Source of the DNA: JANQIO01 sp965229625
Lineage (GTDB): Bacteria; Pseudomonadota; Gammaproteobacteria; Pseudomonadales; Halieaceae
DNA length: 64,000 nt
Direction of reading: 5' to 3'
Assembly: GCA_965229625.1 (NCBI GenBank)
Contig: CBDDJJ010000002.1
Coordinates: 992,001-1,056,000, forward strand
Shown: in pieces, positions 1 through 8,721 of the stretch
Layout: every line of letters begins with the position of its first letter
How positions within the stretch are numbered: position 1 is the first letter of the stretch
Notes under the pieces: generated by a model
The model's database searches: none
What the model was told of the DNA's origin: nothing
What the model saw: only the letters and a program-made list of their open reading frames with translations
Program-made: the position numbers and the translations under genes

Positions 1-2569
1 CAACTTCCTTGACCTCGTAGACCTCGATCTGGTCGCCGACCTTCACGTCTGTGTAGTTTTTCACTCCGATACCGCACTCCAGGCCTTTCTTGACCTCGTT
101 GGCATCGTCCTTGAAGCGACGCAGGGATTCCAGCTCGCCCTCATAGATAACCACGTTGTCGCGCAGTACACGGATCGGCTTGGAGCGGAACACGGTGCCC
201 TCGGTGACCATGCAGCCGGCGATGAGGCCGAACTTCGGTGACTTGAAGACGTCGCGCACCTCGGCAATACCAACGATCTCCTCGCGCAGTTCCGGTGCCA
301 GCATACCCGCCAGGGCCTGCTTCACATCGTCGATCAGATCGTAGATGACGTTGTAGTAACGCAGGTCCAGCTCTTCCTCTTCCACCAGCTTCTTGGCGGC
401 GTTGTCGGCGCGCACATTGAAGCCGAAGACCACCGCGCTGGCCGTCATGGCGAGGTTGATGTCCGTCTCGGTAATGCCGCCCACGCCGGAAGAAACGATA
501 TTGACGTTCACTTCCTCATTGCCCAGATCCAGCAGGGCCGAGGACAGAGCTTCCAGCGAGCCGCGCACGTCAGCTTTGACGACAATGTTCAGCGTGCTCT
601 TTTCGCCGGCCGTCATGCTTTCGAACATATTGTCGAGCTTGGCGGCCTGTTGGCGCTGCAGACGGGTGTCGCGCATCTTTTCCTGGCGGAACAGGGCGAT
701 CTCGCGGGCCTGCTTCTCACTCTCCACCACGGCAAAGGGGTCGCCCGCATCCGGCGTGCCGTCGAGGCCGAGAATCTCCACAGGAATCGAGGGACCCGCA
801 TCCTTGATGGGCTTGCCGTCTTCGTCGAGCATTGCGCGCACACGACCGAACTGCAGGCCCGCCAGCACGATATCGCCCTGGCGCAGGGTGCCGTTCTGTA
901 CGAGCAGAGAAGCGACGGAACCCCGGCCCTTGTCGAGGCGGGATTCGATCACCAGGCCCTGCGCCGGTACGTCCTTGGGCGCTTTCAGCTCGAGAATCTC
1001 TGACTGCAGCAGCACGGAGTCCAGCAGCTCTTCGATGCCGTCACCGGTCAGTGCCGAAACGTTCACAAACTGGGTATCGCCACCCCAGTCCTCGGGAATG
1101 ACATCCTTGGCGGCCAGCTCGTTCTTGACGCGATCCGGGTCTGCGCCTTCCTTGTCACACTTATTCACGGCAACAATCAGCGGCACTTCAGCAGCGCGAG
1201 CGTGCTGGATGGCTTCTTCGGTCTGCGGCATCACGCCGTCATCTGCGGCCACTACCAGAATCACAATGTCGGTGCTCTTGGCGCCGCGCGCCCGCATGGC
1301 GGTAAACGCCGCATGGCCCGGAGTATCCAGGAATGAAATCATGCCGTGGCCAGTTTCAACATGGTAGGCACCGATGTGCTGGGTAATGCCTCCAGCTTCG
1401 CCGTCCGCCACCTTGGCCTTGCGGATATAGTCCAGCAGCGAGGTCTTGCCATGGTCGACGTGGCCCATGACGGTTACCACCGGTGCACGGGGCTCGTCAG
1501 TGCCTTCGTGCTGCGCCAGCGTTTCCTCAAGGGAGTCTTCCAGGACGGTGTCGCTCACCGTCTTGTAGTTGTGGCCAAGCTCCTCGACTACAAGGATGGC
1601 GGTATCCTGGTCGAGTACCTGGTTAATGGTCGCCATAACGCCGAGCTTCATCAGCTCCTTGATCACGGTGCCGGCCTTGATGGACATCTGCGAGGCCAGG
1701 TCGCCCACGCTGATATTGTCGCCCAGCTCCACCTCGTAGACTTTCTGCTCGGTGGGCATCTCGAAGCCGTGCTTGCCGTGCTCCTCATGACTGCGGGCAA
1801 TGGCCTTCTTGCGGCCGCCGCGGCGACGCACCGTTCCACGCTCTGCAGCATCCAATTGGTTCAGCGACAGGTTGTGACCACGCTGCTTGCCACGCACGTG
1901 CTCCTGAGGACGATCGGTACGGCCGCCCTTCTTCTTGGCATAGCGATCGGCTTCAGGCTTGGGGGCCTCGTGCAGGCGCTTGGGCTTGGCGGCAGACTTG
2001 GCATCACCGTCTTCCGGCTTGGCCGCCTGGGCTTCAGCCAGCTTGCGCTGCGCCTCTTCTTCCTGCTTCGCCTTCACAGCCGCTTCGCGCGCTGCTTTTT
2101 CTTCCTCTTCCTGCTTGCGACGTTTCTCCGCCGCCTGCTGGCGCAGCACTTCCGGATCGATCTCGATCGACTTCGCCGGCTCGGCTTCCGCCGCCGGTGC
2201 CGGTGCCTCGACCGGCTCAGCAACCGGCTCGGGCGCCGTGCTTACTTCCGGTTCCACTTCTTCGGCCGCCTGGTCACGCTTGACGTAGGTGCGCTTCTTG
2301 CGAACCTCCACATTGACCGTCTTCTTGCCCTGTGAGCCAGAGCTCTTCAGGGTGCTGATGGTCTTGCGCTTCAGGGTGATCTTTTTGGGCGCCTTGGTGG
2401 ATTCGCCGTGGCTGCGCTTGAGGTAGGCAAGCAGGGTCTGCTTGTCCTCATCAGAAACAGCTTCCTCCGCCTTGGTGTGTGGCAGCCCGGCTTCGCCCAT
2501 CTGCGTAAGCAGACGGTCTACCGATGCCCCGACGACTTCAGCGAGTTGCTGTACTGTGACTTGCGCCAT
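1..2569 (-). CDS. infB: Translation initiation factor IF-2 (C-terminal end beyond left edge)
   Basis: IF-2 is the GTPase that places initiator fMet-tRNA on the 30S subunit. About 856 codons are visible and the C-terminus runs off the left edge (the E. coli protein is 890 residues). The start at 2569 gives MAQVTVQQLAEVVG, typical of the IF2_N domain, with an AAGGAG site at 2578-2583. A long Lys/Glu/Ala-rich linker follows, then the G domain: G1 GHVDHGKTS at 1439-1465 (about residue 369), G3 DTPGH near 1311-1328 and G4 NKCD at 1151-1168. It follows nusA by 40 bases on the same strand, so it is the distal gene of rimP-nusA-infB. A long open frame on the opposite strand here is a shadow. Confidence 0.97.
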   Translation of the reverse strand, partial: MAQVTVQQLAEVVGASVDRLLTQMGEAGLPHTKAEEAVSDEDKQTLLAYLKRSHGESTKAPKKITLKRKTISTLKSSGSQGKKTVNVEVRKKRTYVKRDQAAEEVEPEVSTAPEPVAEPVEAPAPAAEAEPAKSIEIDPEVLRQQAAEKRRKQEEEEKAAREAAVKAKQEEEAQRKLAEAQAAKPEDGDAKSAAKPKRLHEAPKPEADRYAKKKGGRTDRPQEHVRGKQRGHNLSLNQLDAAERGTVRRRGGRKKAIARSHEEHGKHGFEMPTEQKVYEVELGDNISVGDLASQMSIKAGTVIKELMKLGVMATINQVLDQDTAILVVEELGHNYKTVSDTVLEDSLEETLAQHEGTDEPRAPVVTVMGHVDHGKTSLLDYIRKAKVADGEAGGITQHIGAYHVETGHGMISFLDTPGHAAFTAMRARGAKSTDIVILVVAADDGVMPQTEEAIQHARAAEVPLIVAVNKCDKEGADPDRVKNELAAKDVIPEDWGGDTQFVNVSALTGDGIEELLDSVLLQSEILELKAPKDVPAQGLVIESRLDKGRGSVASLLVQNGTLRQGDIVLAGLQFGRVRAMLDEDGKPIKDAGPSIPVEILGLDGTPDAGDPFAVVESEKQAREIALFRQEKMRDTRLQRQQAAKLDNMFESMTAGEKSTLNIVVKADVRGSLEALSSALLDLGNEEVNVNIVSSGVGGITETDINLAMTASAVVFGFNVRADNAAKKLVEEEELDLRYYNVIYDLIDDVKQALAGMLAPELREEIVGIAEVRDVFKSPKFGLIAGCMVTEGTVFRSKPIRVLRDNVVIYEGELESLRRFKDDANEVKKGLECGIGVKNYTDVKVGDQIEVYEVKEV

Positions 2570-2609
2570 TCAATGTTCTCCTTGTTACCCTGTCGATGCG
2601 GACCTGAAA

Positions 2610-4142
2610 TCAGGCCTGGGCAGCCTCATCGGCCGCGTTGTCCGAGGCTTGTGCCTCTTCCGCTTCGAACCAGGGTGCACGGGCAGTCATGATCAGCTCG
2701 CCCGCGCGCTCTTCAGTCATATCTTCAATATCCAGCAGGTCTTCAACGGCCTGCTCTGCCAGGTCTTCCATGGTGATGATTTCCCGGCTGGCCAGGATGT
2801 AGGCCAGGTGACGGTCCATACCGTCCATGTTCAGCAGGTCTTCCGCCGGCTCGTGCTCGCCCAACTGCTCCTCAGAGGCAATCGCCTGGGTCAGCAATGC
2901 ATCCTTGGCACGGGCGCGGAGCTCCTCGGCAATCTCTTCGTCAAAGCCCTCGATGCCGGACATCTCCTCCAGCGGCACATAGGCCACTTCTTCCAGGGTG
3001 GTGAAACCCTCCTCGACGAGGATCTCGGCTACTTCCTGGTCGACATCCAACTGTTCGCAGAACAAACCGATGACGGCGCCGGCTTCCTGCTCGTGCTTGT
3101 CAGCGGCTTCTTCGGTGCTCATCACGTTGATAGCCCAACCGGTCAGCTCACTGGCAAGACGCACGTTCTGGCCGCTACGGCCGATGGCCTGGGCGAGGTT
3201 GTCTTCGTTGACGGCCACGTCCATGGTGCGGGTGTCCTCGTCCACGACGATGGACTCCACCTCTGCCGGTGCCATGGCGTTGATCACCAACTGTGCCGGG
3301 TTGTCGTCCCACAGCACGATATCAACGCGTTCGTTGTCCAGTTCATTGGAGACCGCCTGCACACGGGAGCCGCGCATACCGACACAGGCGCCGACTGGGT
3401 CAATTCGACCGTCGTTGGTCTTGACCGCGATCTTGGCACGGGAGCCCGGGTCGCGGGCGGCGCTGCGAATCTCGATGACTTCCTCCGAGATTTCCGGTAC
3501 TTCAATCTTGAACAGCTCGATGAGCATCTCCGGGCAGGCGCGGCTCAGGATTAGCTGCGGGCCACGGGATTCTTCGCTGATCTGGGTGAGGATGGCGCGC
3601 ACCCGGTCATTGACGCGGAAGGTCTCCCTGCCGACAAGCTGGTCGCGTGGCAGCAATCCCTCGGCGTTGTTGCCAAGGTCGACGATGACATTGTCGCGGG
3701 TAACCTTCTTTACAGAACCCGCCAGCAGTTCGCCGACGCGATCCTGGTATTCCTCGACCACCTGGGCGCGCTCGGCGTCGCGAACGCGTTGCACAATCAC
3801 CTGCTTGGCGGTCTGGGCGGCAATACGGCCGAAATCCACGTTTTCAACCACTTCCTCGTGGATATCACCGGGTTTCAGGTTGGTATCGACTTCAGCGGCT
3901 TCCTCGGTAGTGAACTGCGTACCCAGCAGGGCCAGCTCTTCGTCCGGCACGACCAGCCAGCGGCGCTTGGTCACGTAGTCGCCGGACTCGCGATCAATCG
4001 TGACCTCGATATCGGCTTCCTCGTCGTAGCGTTTCTTGGTGGCCGTGGCCAGCGCCAGCTCGATCGCCTCGAAGATGATATCTTCGGAGACGCCTTTCTC
4101 GGCGGAGACCGCCTCGGCTACCAGCAAGATTTCCTTGTTCAT
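2610..4142 (-). CDS. nusA: Transcription termination/antitermination factor NusA
   Basis: NusA binds RNA polymerase and nascent RNA and modulates pausing, termination and antitermination. The protein is 510 residues, close to the E. coli 495. In order it has an N-terminal polymerase-binding domain beginning MNKEILLVAEAVSAEKG, an S1 domain (about 135-200), paired KH domains (about 230-345, with the stretch GACVGMRGSRVQA), and two acidic helix-hairpin-helix repeats at the C-terminus. The frame stays open a further seven codons upstream, but the start at 4142 matches the conserved N-terminus of the family. It lies between rimP and infB in one leftward operon. Confidence 0.97.
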   Translation of the reverse strand: MNKEILLVAEAVSAEKGVSEDIIFEAIELALATATKKRYDEEADIEVTIDRESGDYVTKRRWLVVPDEELALLGTQFTTEEAAEVDTNLKPGDIHEEVVENVDFGRIAAQTAKQVIVQRVRDAERAQVVEEYQDRVGELLAGSVKKVTRDNVIVDLGNNAEGLLPRDQLVGRETFRVNDRVRAILTQISEESRGPQLILSRACPEMLIELFKIEVPEISEEVIEIRSAARDPGSRAKIAVKTNDGRIDPVGACVGMRGSRVQAVSNELDNERVDIVLWDDNPAQLVINAMAPAEVESIVVDEDTRTMDVAVNEDNLAQAIGRSGQNVRLASELTGWAINVMSTEEAADKHEQEAGAVIGLFCEQLDVDQEVAEILVEEGFTTLEEVAYVPLEEMSGIEGFDEEIAEELRARAKDALLTQAIASEEQLGEHEPAEDLLNMDGMDRHLAYILASREIITMEDLAEQAVEDLLDIEDMTEERAGELIMTARAPWFEAEEAQASDNAADEAAQA

Positions 4143-4238
4143 TCTCGTCTCGACTACGCACACCGGGTGTGCTGAATTAATGCCGGCGAACCGGCGTTTA
4201 CCAGGGCCGCTCTTCAGGCAGATCCCCTACAGGGCAAT

Positions 4239-4694
4239 CTACAATCGCGGCCGCACCTGCGCCCGTTCAATGGCGCTGTGGGGGAGCAGGAACTCGTGGT
4301 CGTCCACCTGGACCACCACATCCTCTCCCTCAATACCTTTCAAGGTTCCCTTGAACTTGCGGCGACCCTCGAAAGGCGTACGCAAGCGCAATTCAATCCA
4401 CTCGCCGACGTAGGTCGGGTAGTGGTCGAGGTGAAACAGCAACCTGTCCACCCCGGGCGATGACACCTCCAGGGTGTACTCACCGGTAATCGGGTCCTCG
4501 ACGTCAAGGACGCCGGACACATGACGGCTCACCTCGGCACAGTCGTCGACGTTGACGCCGTTCTCGCTGTCTATATATAGACGCAAGATCGTGTGCCGCC
4601 CCTGGGACAGGTATTCGAGGCCCCAGAGTTCAAAACCCAGCGCTTCCACCGTGGGTTCCAGCAGTGCCTCAATTTTCTGTTCCCGACCGGCCAC
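4239..4694 (-). CDS. rimP: Ribosome maturation factor RimP
   Basis: RimP assists 30S subunit assembly. The sequence has the family signature around VNVDDCAEVSRHVSGVLD and the following VEDPITGEYTLEVSSPGVDR. The frame begins at a TTG (4703), but that codon sits one base from the AGGAGG at 4705-4710. The GTG at 4694 lies ten bases from it and gives MAGREQKIEALLEPTVEALGFE, which aligns without gap to the E. coli N-terminus, so the GTG is preferred. First gene of rimP-nusA-infB; a terminator hairpin separates it from the tRNA-fMet gene upstream. Confidence 0.95.
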   Translation of the reverse strand: MAGREQKIEALLEPTVEALGFELWGLEYLSQGRHTILRLYIDSENGVNVDDCAEVSRHVSGVLDVEDPITGEYTLEVSSPGVDRLLFHLDHYPTYVGEWIELRLRTPFEGRRKFKGTLKGIEGEDVVVQVDDHEFLLPHSAIERAQVRPRL

Positions 4695-4804
4695 TCTCGG
4701 CAAGCCTCCTGCCAGCTTGATGGCTACTCACCATCGCGAGGCCATTGTCTTCACACGCTTCACGCAGCTTTCAGCGCATAGCTCATACACAACAAACACA
4801 TAAC

Positions 4805-4830
4805 AAAAAGCCCCTAATAAGGGGCTTTTT
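4805..4830 (-). terminator. Hairpin terminator between tRNA-fMet and rimP
   Basis: An A5 run, then GCCCC at 4810-4814, a six-base loop, GGGGC at 4821-4825 and a T5 run. The stem can terminate in either direction; leftward it would end the tRNA-fMet transcript. Its position implies that rimP-nusA-infB either reads through this site or has its own promoter between 4695 and 4804. No convincing promoter was seen there. Confidence 0.8.
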
Positions 4831-4909
4831 GGTTCGCACCGTTATCCAAACCGCGTCGGTGCGTATTGGCAGCGAACGCGGGAATCGGACCTCATCGTTC
4901 GCTGTTGTT

Positions 4910-4986
<77 letters not shown>

Positions 4987-5062
4987 TCAAAACTCGTTCC
5001 TTGCCAAAGCCCCTCGGCTTTCGCATTCAAACAGGCCTGGCTACCTGCTCGAAAGGGCGCTA

Positions 5063-5091
5063 ATTATAGGGACCACCCCACCCCCGGTCAA
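5063..5091 (-). promoter_or_regulatory. Sigma70-type promoter for tRNA-fMet
   Basis: Read leftward: -35 TTGACC at 5091-5086, a 17-base spacer and -10 TATAAT at 5068-5063, an almost perfect consensus. Transcription would begin near 5056, about 70 bases before the mature 5' end of the tRNA. Confidence 0.85.
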
Positions 5092-5120
5092 CAGCGATTC
5101 AGGTACAAAAAAACGCCTGC

Positions 5121-5150
5121 TTGTGGTTTCTTCCACGGCACCGATACAAT
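5121..5150 (+). promoter_or_regulatory. Possible promoter of the small lipoprotein gene
   Basis: TTGTGG at 5121-5126 and TACAAT at 5145-5150 with an 18-base spacer, about 30 bases before the ATG at 5180. Moderate match only. Confidence 0.4.
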
Positions 5151-5179
5151 CCGCGCGTGATGTACCCGGCCCCTGACAA

Positions 5180-5539
5180 ATGCTCAGCCTATACCGACGC
5201 ACGATAGCTGCACTATTGGCTGTCGCGCTCGTCGGCTGCAGTAGCATGCAAGCCGTGGATGCAACGCCCGCAAGCCTGCGCGAGAACCTGAAACCCGGGG
5301 ATGAACTGCGCATCGTCTCTACAGACGGTCTCGAGAAATACGTGATCTTCGTGGCGGTGGAAGGCGATAGGCTGAAAGCCCAACTGCGAGACACTCGAGA
5401 TGTCTTCATTACGACCCCGATTTCCTCCCTGGAAACCATCGAGGTCAGTCAAGCTGACGCCAGGGCTAATATCTCCTGGGGATACGGTGTCATTCTTTTC
5501 CTGATGCTCTCGGCCGTCGCCGCATCAAACACCAACTGA
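5180..5539 (+). CDS. Small predicted lipoprotein of unknown function
   Basis: 119 residues. The N-terminus MLSLYRRTIAALLAVALVGC is a lipoprotein signal with lipobox LVGC, so Cys20 would be the acylated residue. A middle region of about 70 residues, probably beta-rich (GDELRIVSTDGLEKYVIFVAVEG), is followed by a hydrophobic C-terminal segment (WGYGVILFLMLSAVAAS) that could be a membrane span. No family is recognised. It lies on the opposite strand between tRNA-Leu and tRNA-fMet, which are usually adjacent, so it looks like an insertion into the conserved block. No clear ribosome-binding site precedes the ATG. Confidence 0.7.
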   Translation: MLSLYRRTIAALLAVALVGCSSMQAVDATPASLRENLKPGDELRIVSTDGLEKYVIFVAVEGDRLKAQLRDTRDVFITTPISSLETIEVSQADARANISWGYGVILFLMLSAVAASNTN

Positions 5540-5615
5540 GAAGTTGCTGCGCGCAGCGCAATTCGCACGGCAATTTGCGACCGAGCCCCGGATAGTTCCG
5601 CAACTCATACCAACC

Positions 5616-5640
5616 GGATTTCCGCCTGCACAGGCATGAC
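5616..5640. repeat. Decayed REP-type palindrome
   Basis: Resembles the better-preserved palindromes at 15424-15449 and 30618-30684: GGAT, TTCCGC, a short loop, then AGGCATGAC in place of GCGGGAATGAC. The stem has mismatches, so it reads as a degraded copy. Confidence 0.45.
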
Positions 5641-5778
5641 TGGGTAGTGAACCGAAGCACGCCGAAGGCGGGGCGATTTGCACCGCAAATCGCGACCGAG
5701 CCCGGGGCAGCTATGCTGACCCGGAAACAGCGAGGGCCGGAATAGTCCCGCGAAAAGAGCGTACGTCAGAAACGAAAA

Positions 5779-5799
5779 ACGCCCGATGAAATCGAGCGT
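5779..5799 (-). terminator. Terminator-like hairpin, distal duplicated copy
   Basis: Leftward reading gives ACGCTCGAT, loop TTC, ATCGGGCGT and a run of T. It is a copy of the hairpin at 5936-5957 in which the closing pair has changed from G-C to A-T on both sides, so pairing is kept. Confidence 0.65.
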
Positions 5800-5935
5800 C
5801 TCTCTACCAGGATTGGTGCCGAAGGCGGGGCGATTTGCACCGCAAATCGCGCCCGAGCCCGGGGCAGCTATGCTGACCCGGTAACAGCGAGGGCCGGAAT
5901 AGTCCCGCGAAGAGAGCGTACGTTAGAAACGAAAA

Positions 5936-5957
5936 GCGCCCGATGAATATCGAGCGC
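5936..5957 (-). terminator. Terminator of the tpiA-secG-tRNA-Leu transcript
   Basis: Leftward reading gives GCGCTCGAT, loop ATTC, ATCGGGCGC followed by TTTT. It starts 14 bases after the CCA of tRNA-Leu, which suits factor-independent termination of the tRNA transcript. Confidence 0.75.
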
Positions 5958-5970
5958 CTCTCTACCATAT

Positions 5971-6056
5971 TGGTGCCGAAGGCGGGACTTGAACCCGCAC
6001 GAGCAAAGCTCACTACCCCCTCAAGATAGCGTGTCTACCAATTCCACCACTTCGGC
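5971..6056 (-). tRNA. tRNA-Leu (anticodon GAG)
   Basis: 86 nt with encoded CCA, anticodon GAG at 6020-6022 and a long variable arm typical of class II tRNAs. The 5' part GCCGAAGTGGTGGAATTGGT matches E. coli leuU closely. It starts 31 bases after secG, so the two are probably cotranscribed, as secG-leuU is in E. coli. Confidence 0.96.
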
Positions 6057-6087
6057 GTATCTGTTTTTCCGTGTCGCTGGGCCCGGC

Positions 6088-6489
6088 TTATTCGATGTCG
6101 GGCACAGTCGGCAGGTCGTCGGTGCTGACCGCTGCCTCAGGAATATCGTCCTCCAGCACCGGGAGGTCGGATGCCGCTGCCGGCATCTCGGCTTCCATCG
6201 CCGGCTGCTGTTCTTCCGCCGCAGGCAGCGGGATGGCGAGTTCAGGATCTGCCGTGGCACCTTCCTTGGCAATAATCGCCAGGCCGAAGCTGGTCAGGAA
6301 GAAGGCCGTGGCGAGCAGCGCCGTCGCTTTGGTCAGCACATTGCCGCTGCCTGTGCTTCCGAACAGGGTCTGCGAGGCGCCGGCGCCGAACGACGCACCC
6401 ATTTCCGCACCCTTGCCCTGCTGCAGCAGGATCAGACCGATGATCGCGAAAGCGATAAGCAGGTGCGCTATGAGAATCAGTTGTTCCAT
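6088..6489 (-). CDS. secG: Protein translocase subunit SecG
   Basis: SecG is the small membrane subunit of the SecYEG channel. The protein is 133 residues from the ATG at 6489 (MEQLILIAHLLIAFAIIGLI). It has two membrane helices (about 3-22 and 52-72) separated by the conserved loop LLQQGKGAEMGASFG and GSTGSGNVLTK. A long acidic, Ala/Pro-rich tail of about 55 residues follows, as in many pseudomonad SecG proteins. The open frame extends 15 codons further upstream but the family N-terminus begins here. It lies 28 bases after tpiA. Confidence 0.95.
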   Translation of the reverse strand: MEQLILIAHLLIAFAIIGLILLQQGKGAEMGASFGAGASQTLFGSTGSGNVLTKATALLATAFFLTSFGLAIIAKEGATADPELAIPLPAAEEQQPAMEAEMPAAASDLPVLEDDIPEAAVSTDDLPTVPDIE

Positions 6490-6517
6490 ATCTATCCTGT
6501 GTTTTCCCGGGTAGCCG

Positions 6518-7252
6518 CTACGTGGCTGCCCCAACTATGGCGCTGAAATCGTCTGCCTTCAGAGAGGCACCGCCGACCAGGCCACCATCAATATCTGTTG
6601 CGGCAAACAACTCCGCCGCGTTGTCCGCCTTGACGCTGCCGCCGTACAGAATCCGGGTCTGCTCGGCCAGCGTCGGCTGGTGCTGGCTCAGGAACGACCG
6701 AATTTCAGCGTGCATTTCCTGCGCCTGCTCCGGGGTTGCCGTCTCGCCAGTGCCAATGGCCCACACCGGCTCGTAGGCGATGATATCGCCGGCCGCCAGG
6801 TCATCTACCAGGGCCGCCAGTTGGGCAGTCACCACTGCCACCGCATCGCCCGACTGGCGCTGTGCCAGGCTCTCACCCACACACAGTATCGGCTTGAGGC
6901 CCGCGTTGCGGGCCGCAGCCGCCTTGGCAGCCACCTGCGCATCGGTCTCTCCCGCCTGCCGGCGTTCAGAGTGACCGAGAATCACCCAGTCACAGCCCAG
7001 GTCGACCAACATATCGGCGGCAACTTCGCCGGTATGGGCGCCCTGGCCGTACTCGCTGCAATTCTGACCCGCCAGGCCAATCCCGGTTCCCGCCGTCAGC
7101 TGTTGAACCAGCGACAGATAGGGAAAGGGTGGGCTGACTATGACGTCACAGGTTTCGGTACTGACGGCTGGTGTAAGTGACTTCACCAGGTCCTCGATCA
7201 TCGAGCTGGACCCGTGCATCTTCCAGTTACCGGCTACGACACTACGGCGCAT
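6518..7252 (-). CDS. tpiA: Triose-phosphate isomerase
   Basis: Interconverts glyceraldehyde-3-phosphate and dihydroxyacetone phosphate in the cytosol. The 244-residue protein has the expected catalytic residues: Asn9 and Lys11 in AGNWKMHG, His94 in ILGHSERR, and Glu161 in AYEPVWAIGTG. The phosphate-gripping segment YGGSVKADN is near the C-terminus. The MRRSVVAGNWKM start is standard. It lies upstream of secG in the leftward block and 131 bases downstream of glmM. Confidence 0.98.
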   Translation of the reverse strand: MRRSVVAGNWKMHGSSSMIEDLVKSLTPAVSTETCDVIVSPPFPYLSLVQQLTAGTGIGLAGQNCSEYGQGAHTGEVAADMLVDLGCDWVILGHSERRQAGETDAQVAAKAAAARNAGLKPILCVGESLAQRQSGDAVAVVTAQLAALVDDLAAGDIIAYEPVWAIGTGETATPEQAQEMHAEIRSFLSQHQPTLAEQTRILYGGSVKADNAAELFAATDIDGGLVGGASLKADDFSAIVGAAT

Positions 7253-7383
7253 GGGACCCCCTGTTTGCAGCGGGCGGCAATCTTACCCAAGAAGGCCTCA
7301 ACATACAACAGAGCCCTCTGCCCCGGGGCAAGTGCCCTAAGCCCCGGAGAAGAGCCGTCAGATATCAATGGAGAGCCGTCAGC

Positions 7384-8721
7384 TCAGCTACCCAGCAGGC
7401 CGGAGACCCGCTCGGCGAGCTGGCCACAGAGATTCTCCACCTCGCCGGCGTCCTCACCCTCCAGCATCACCCGCACCACCGGCTCAGTGCCGGACGCGCG
7501 CAACAGCACCCGGCCGCGGTCACCCAGCTCGACCTCGGTTGCCGCCACCGCAGCCTGCACGTCGGCATTGCCATCCAGGTCCACCTGGCCCTGTACCCGA
7601 ACATTGATCATATGCTGGGGGTACTTGGTCATGCCGGAGTTCAGCGTGGCCATATCGGTGTCGGCGGCGCGCAGGGCGACCAGCACCTGCAGGGCCGCGA
7701 CAATGCCGTCGCCGGTCGTTGTAAGGTCGGCGCAGATAATGTGGCCAGAGGATTCCCCACCCAGGCTCCAGCCGCGCTCCTGCATGAGTTCGTTCACATA
7801 GCGATCGCCGACTCGAGCGCGCGCGAATTCGATACCAAGGTCCTGCAGAGCGAGTTCCATACCCAGGTTGGACATCAAGGTACCAACCACACCCCCGGCG
7901 CGTCGGTGCCGCGCGATGATGAACAGGAGCTCGTCACCGTCCACCAGCTGGCCACGCTGGTCGACGAACAGGACGCGGTCGCCGTCGCCATCGAAGGCGA
8001 TGCCGAGGTCGGCGCCCTCTTCCAGCACCCGCCCTGACAACGCAGCCGGGCTGGTGGACCCCACCTTGCGATTGATATTGAAGCCATCGGGCTCCACGCC
8101 AATGGCCGTCACCTCGGCGCCCAGTTCGGAAAAAACGCTGGGCGCGATGTGGTAGGTGGCGCCGTGGGCGCAATCCACAACGATCTTCAGTCCGCGCAGG
8201 CTGAAACGTGCCGGTACGGTGGATTTACAAAACTCGATGTAGCGGCCCGCTGCATCGTCGACCCGCACCGCCTTACCGATAGCATCGGAACTTACGGTCT
8301 CCAGCGGCTTGTCCAGCTCGGCCTCAATCGCGAATTCCAGTTCGTCGGCCAGTTTCTGACCGCCGGCATTGAAAAACTTGATGCCGTTGTCTTCGAAGGC
8401 GTTGTGGGAGGCACTGATAACAATTCCCGCCTGGGCGCGCTGGGAGCGAGTCATCAGCGCCACCGCCGGCGTGGGCATCGGACCCAGCAGCTTGACGTCA
8501 ACGCCCGCAGCGACCAGGCCGGCTTCGAGGGCAGACTCGAACATATAGCCCGATACCCGCGTATCCTTACCGATGATCACCGTCGGGCGTTCGCCACCGG
8601 TGTCGCCAGCGGCGAACACCCGACCGCAGGCCCAGCCCAGCTTGAGCATGAAGTCCGGTGTAATCGGGGCGTCACCGACCCGGCCGCGGATGCCGTCGGT
8701 GCCGAAGTAGCGTTTCGTCAT
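7384..8721 (-). CDS. glmM: Phosphoglucosamine mutase
   Basis: Converts glucosamine-6-phosphate to glucosamine-1-phosphate for UDP-GlcNAc and hence peptidoglycan and LPS. The protein is 445 residues, the same length as E. coli GlmM. The active-site serine lies in GIVISASHNAFEDNG (Ser105), metal binding is at DGDGDR, and the sugar-binding loop is GGESSGH. Its ATG at 8721 directly abuts the folP stop codon, so folP and glmM are translationally linked. Confidence 0.98.
   Translation of the reverse strand: MTKRYFGTDGIRGRVGDAPITPDFMLKLGWACGRVFAAGDTGGERPTVIIGKDTRVSGYMFESALEAGLVAAGVDVKLLGPMPTPAVALMTRSQRAQAGIVISASHNAFEDNGIKFFNAGGQKLADELEFAIEAELDKPLETVSSDAIGKAVRVDDAAGRYIEFCKSTVPARFSLRGLKIVVDCAHGATYHIAPSVFSELGAEVTAIGVEPDGFNINRKVGSTSPAALSGRVLEEGADLGIAFDGDGDRVLFVDQRGQLVDGDELLFIIARHRRAGGVVGTLMSNLGMELALQDLGIEFARARVGDRYVNELMQERGWSLGGESSGHIICADLTTTGDGIVAALQVLVALRAADTDMATLNSGMTKYPQHMINVRVQGQVDLDGNADVQAAVAATEVELGDRGRVLLRASGTEPVVRVMLEGEDAGEVENLCGQLAERVSGLLGS

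Larger units (their letters stand above)
5661..5974. repeat. 157-bp tandem duplication ending at the 3' end of tRNA-Leu
   Basis: Two units, 5661-5817 and 5818-5974, run straight into the tRNA-Leu gene. Each starts with GCCGAAGGCGGG, the same bases that begin the 3' end of the tRNA at 5975. Each carries a perfect hairpin (GCGATTTGC, ACC, GCAAATCGC) at 5673-5693 and 5830-5850, a GC-rich stretch, and a terminator-like hairpin near its right end. A more diverged relative of the left part lies around 5550-5600. No gene is seen in 5540-5970. Confidence 0.85.

Noticed and set aside
1346..2335. 329-codon plus-strand frame rich in Leu and Arg
   Set aside because: Antisense to the linker of infB; composition is the complement of Ala/Glu/Lys-rich coding.
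7323..7347. CCGGGGC/GCCCCGG hairpin between glmM and tpiA
   Set aside because: No T-run on either side and an 11-base loop; too weak to call a terminator.
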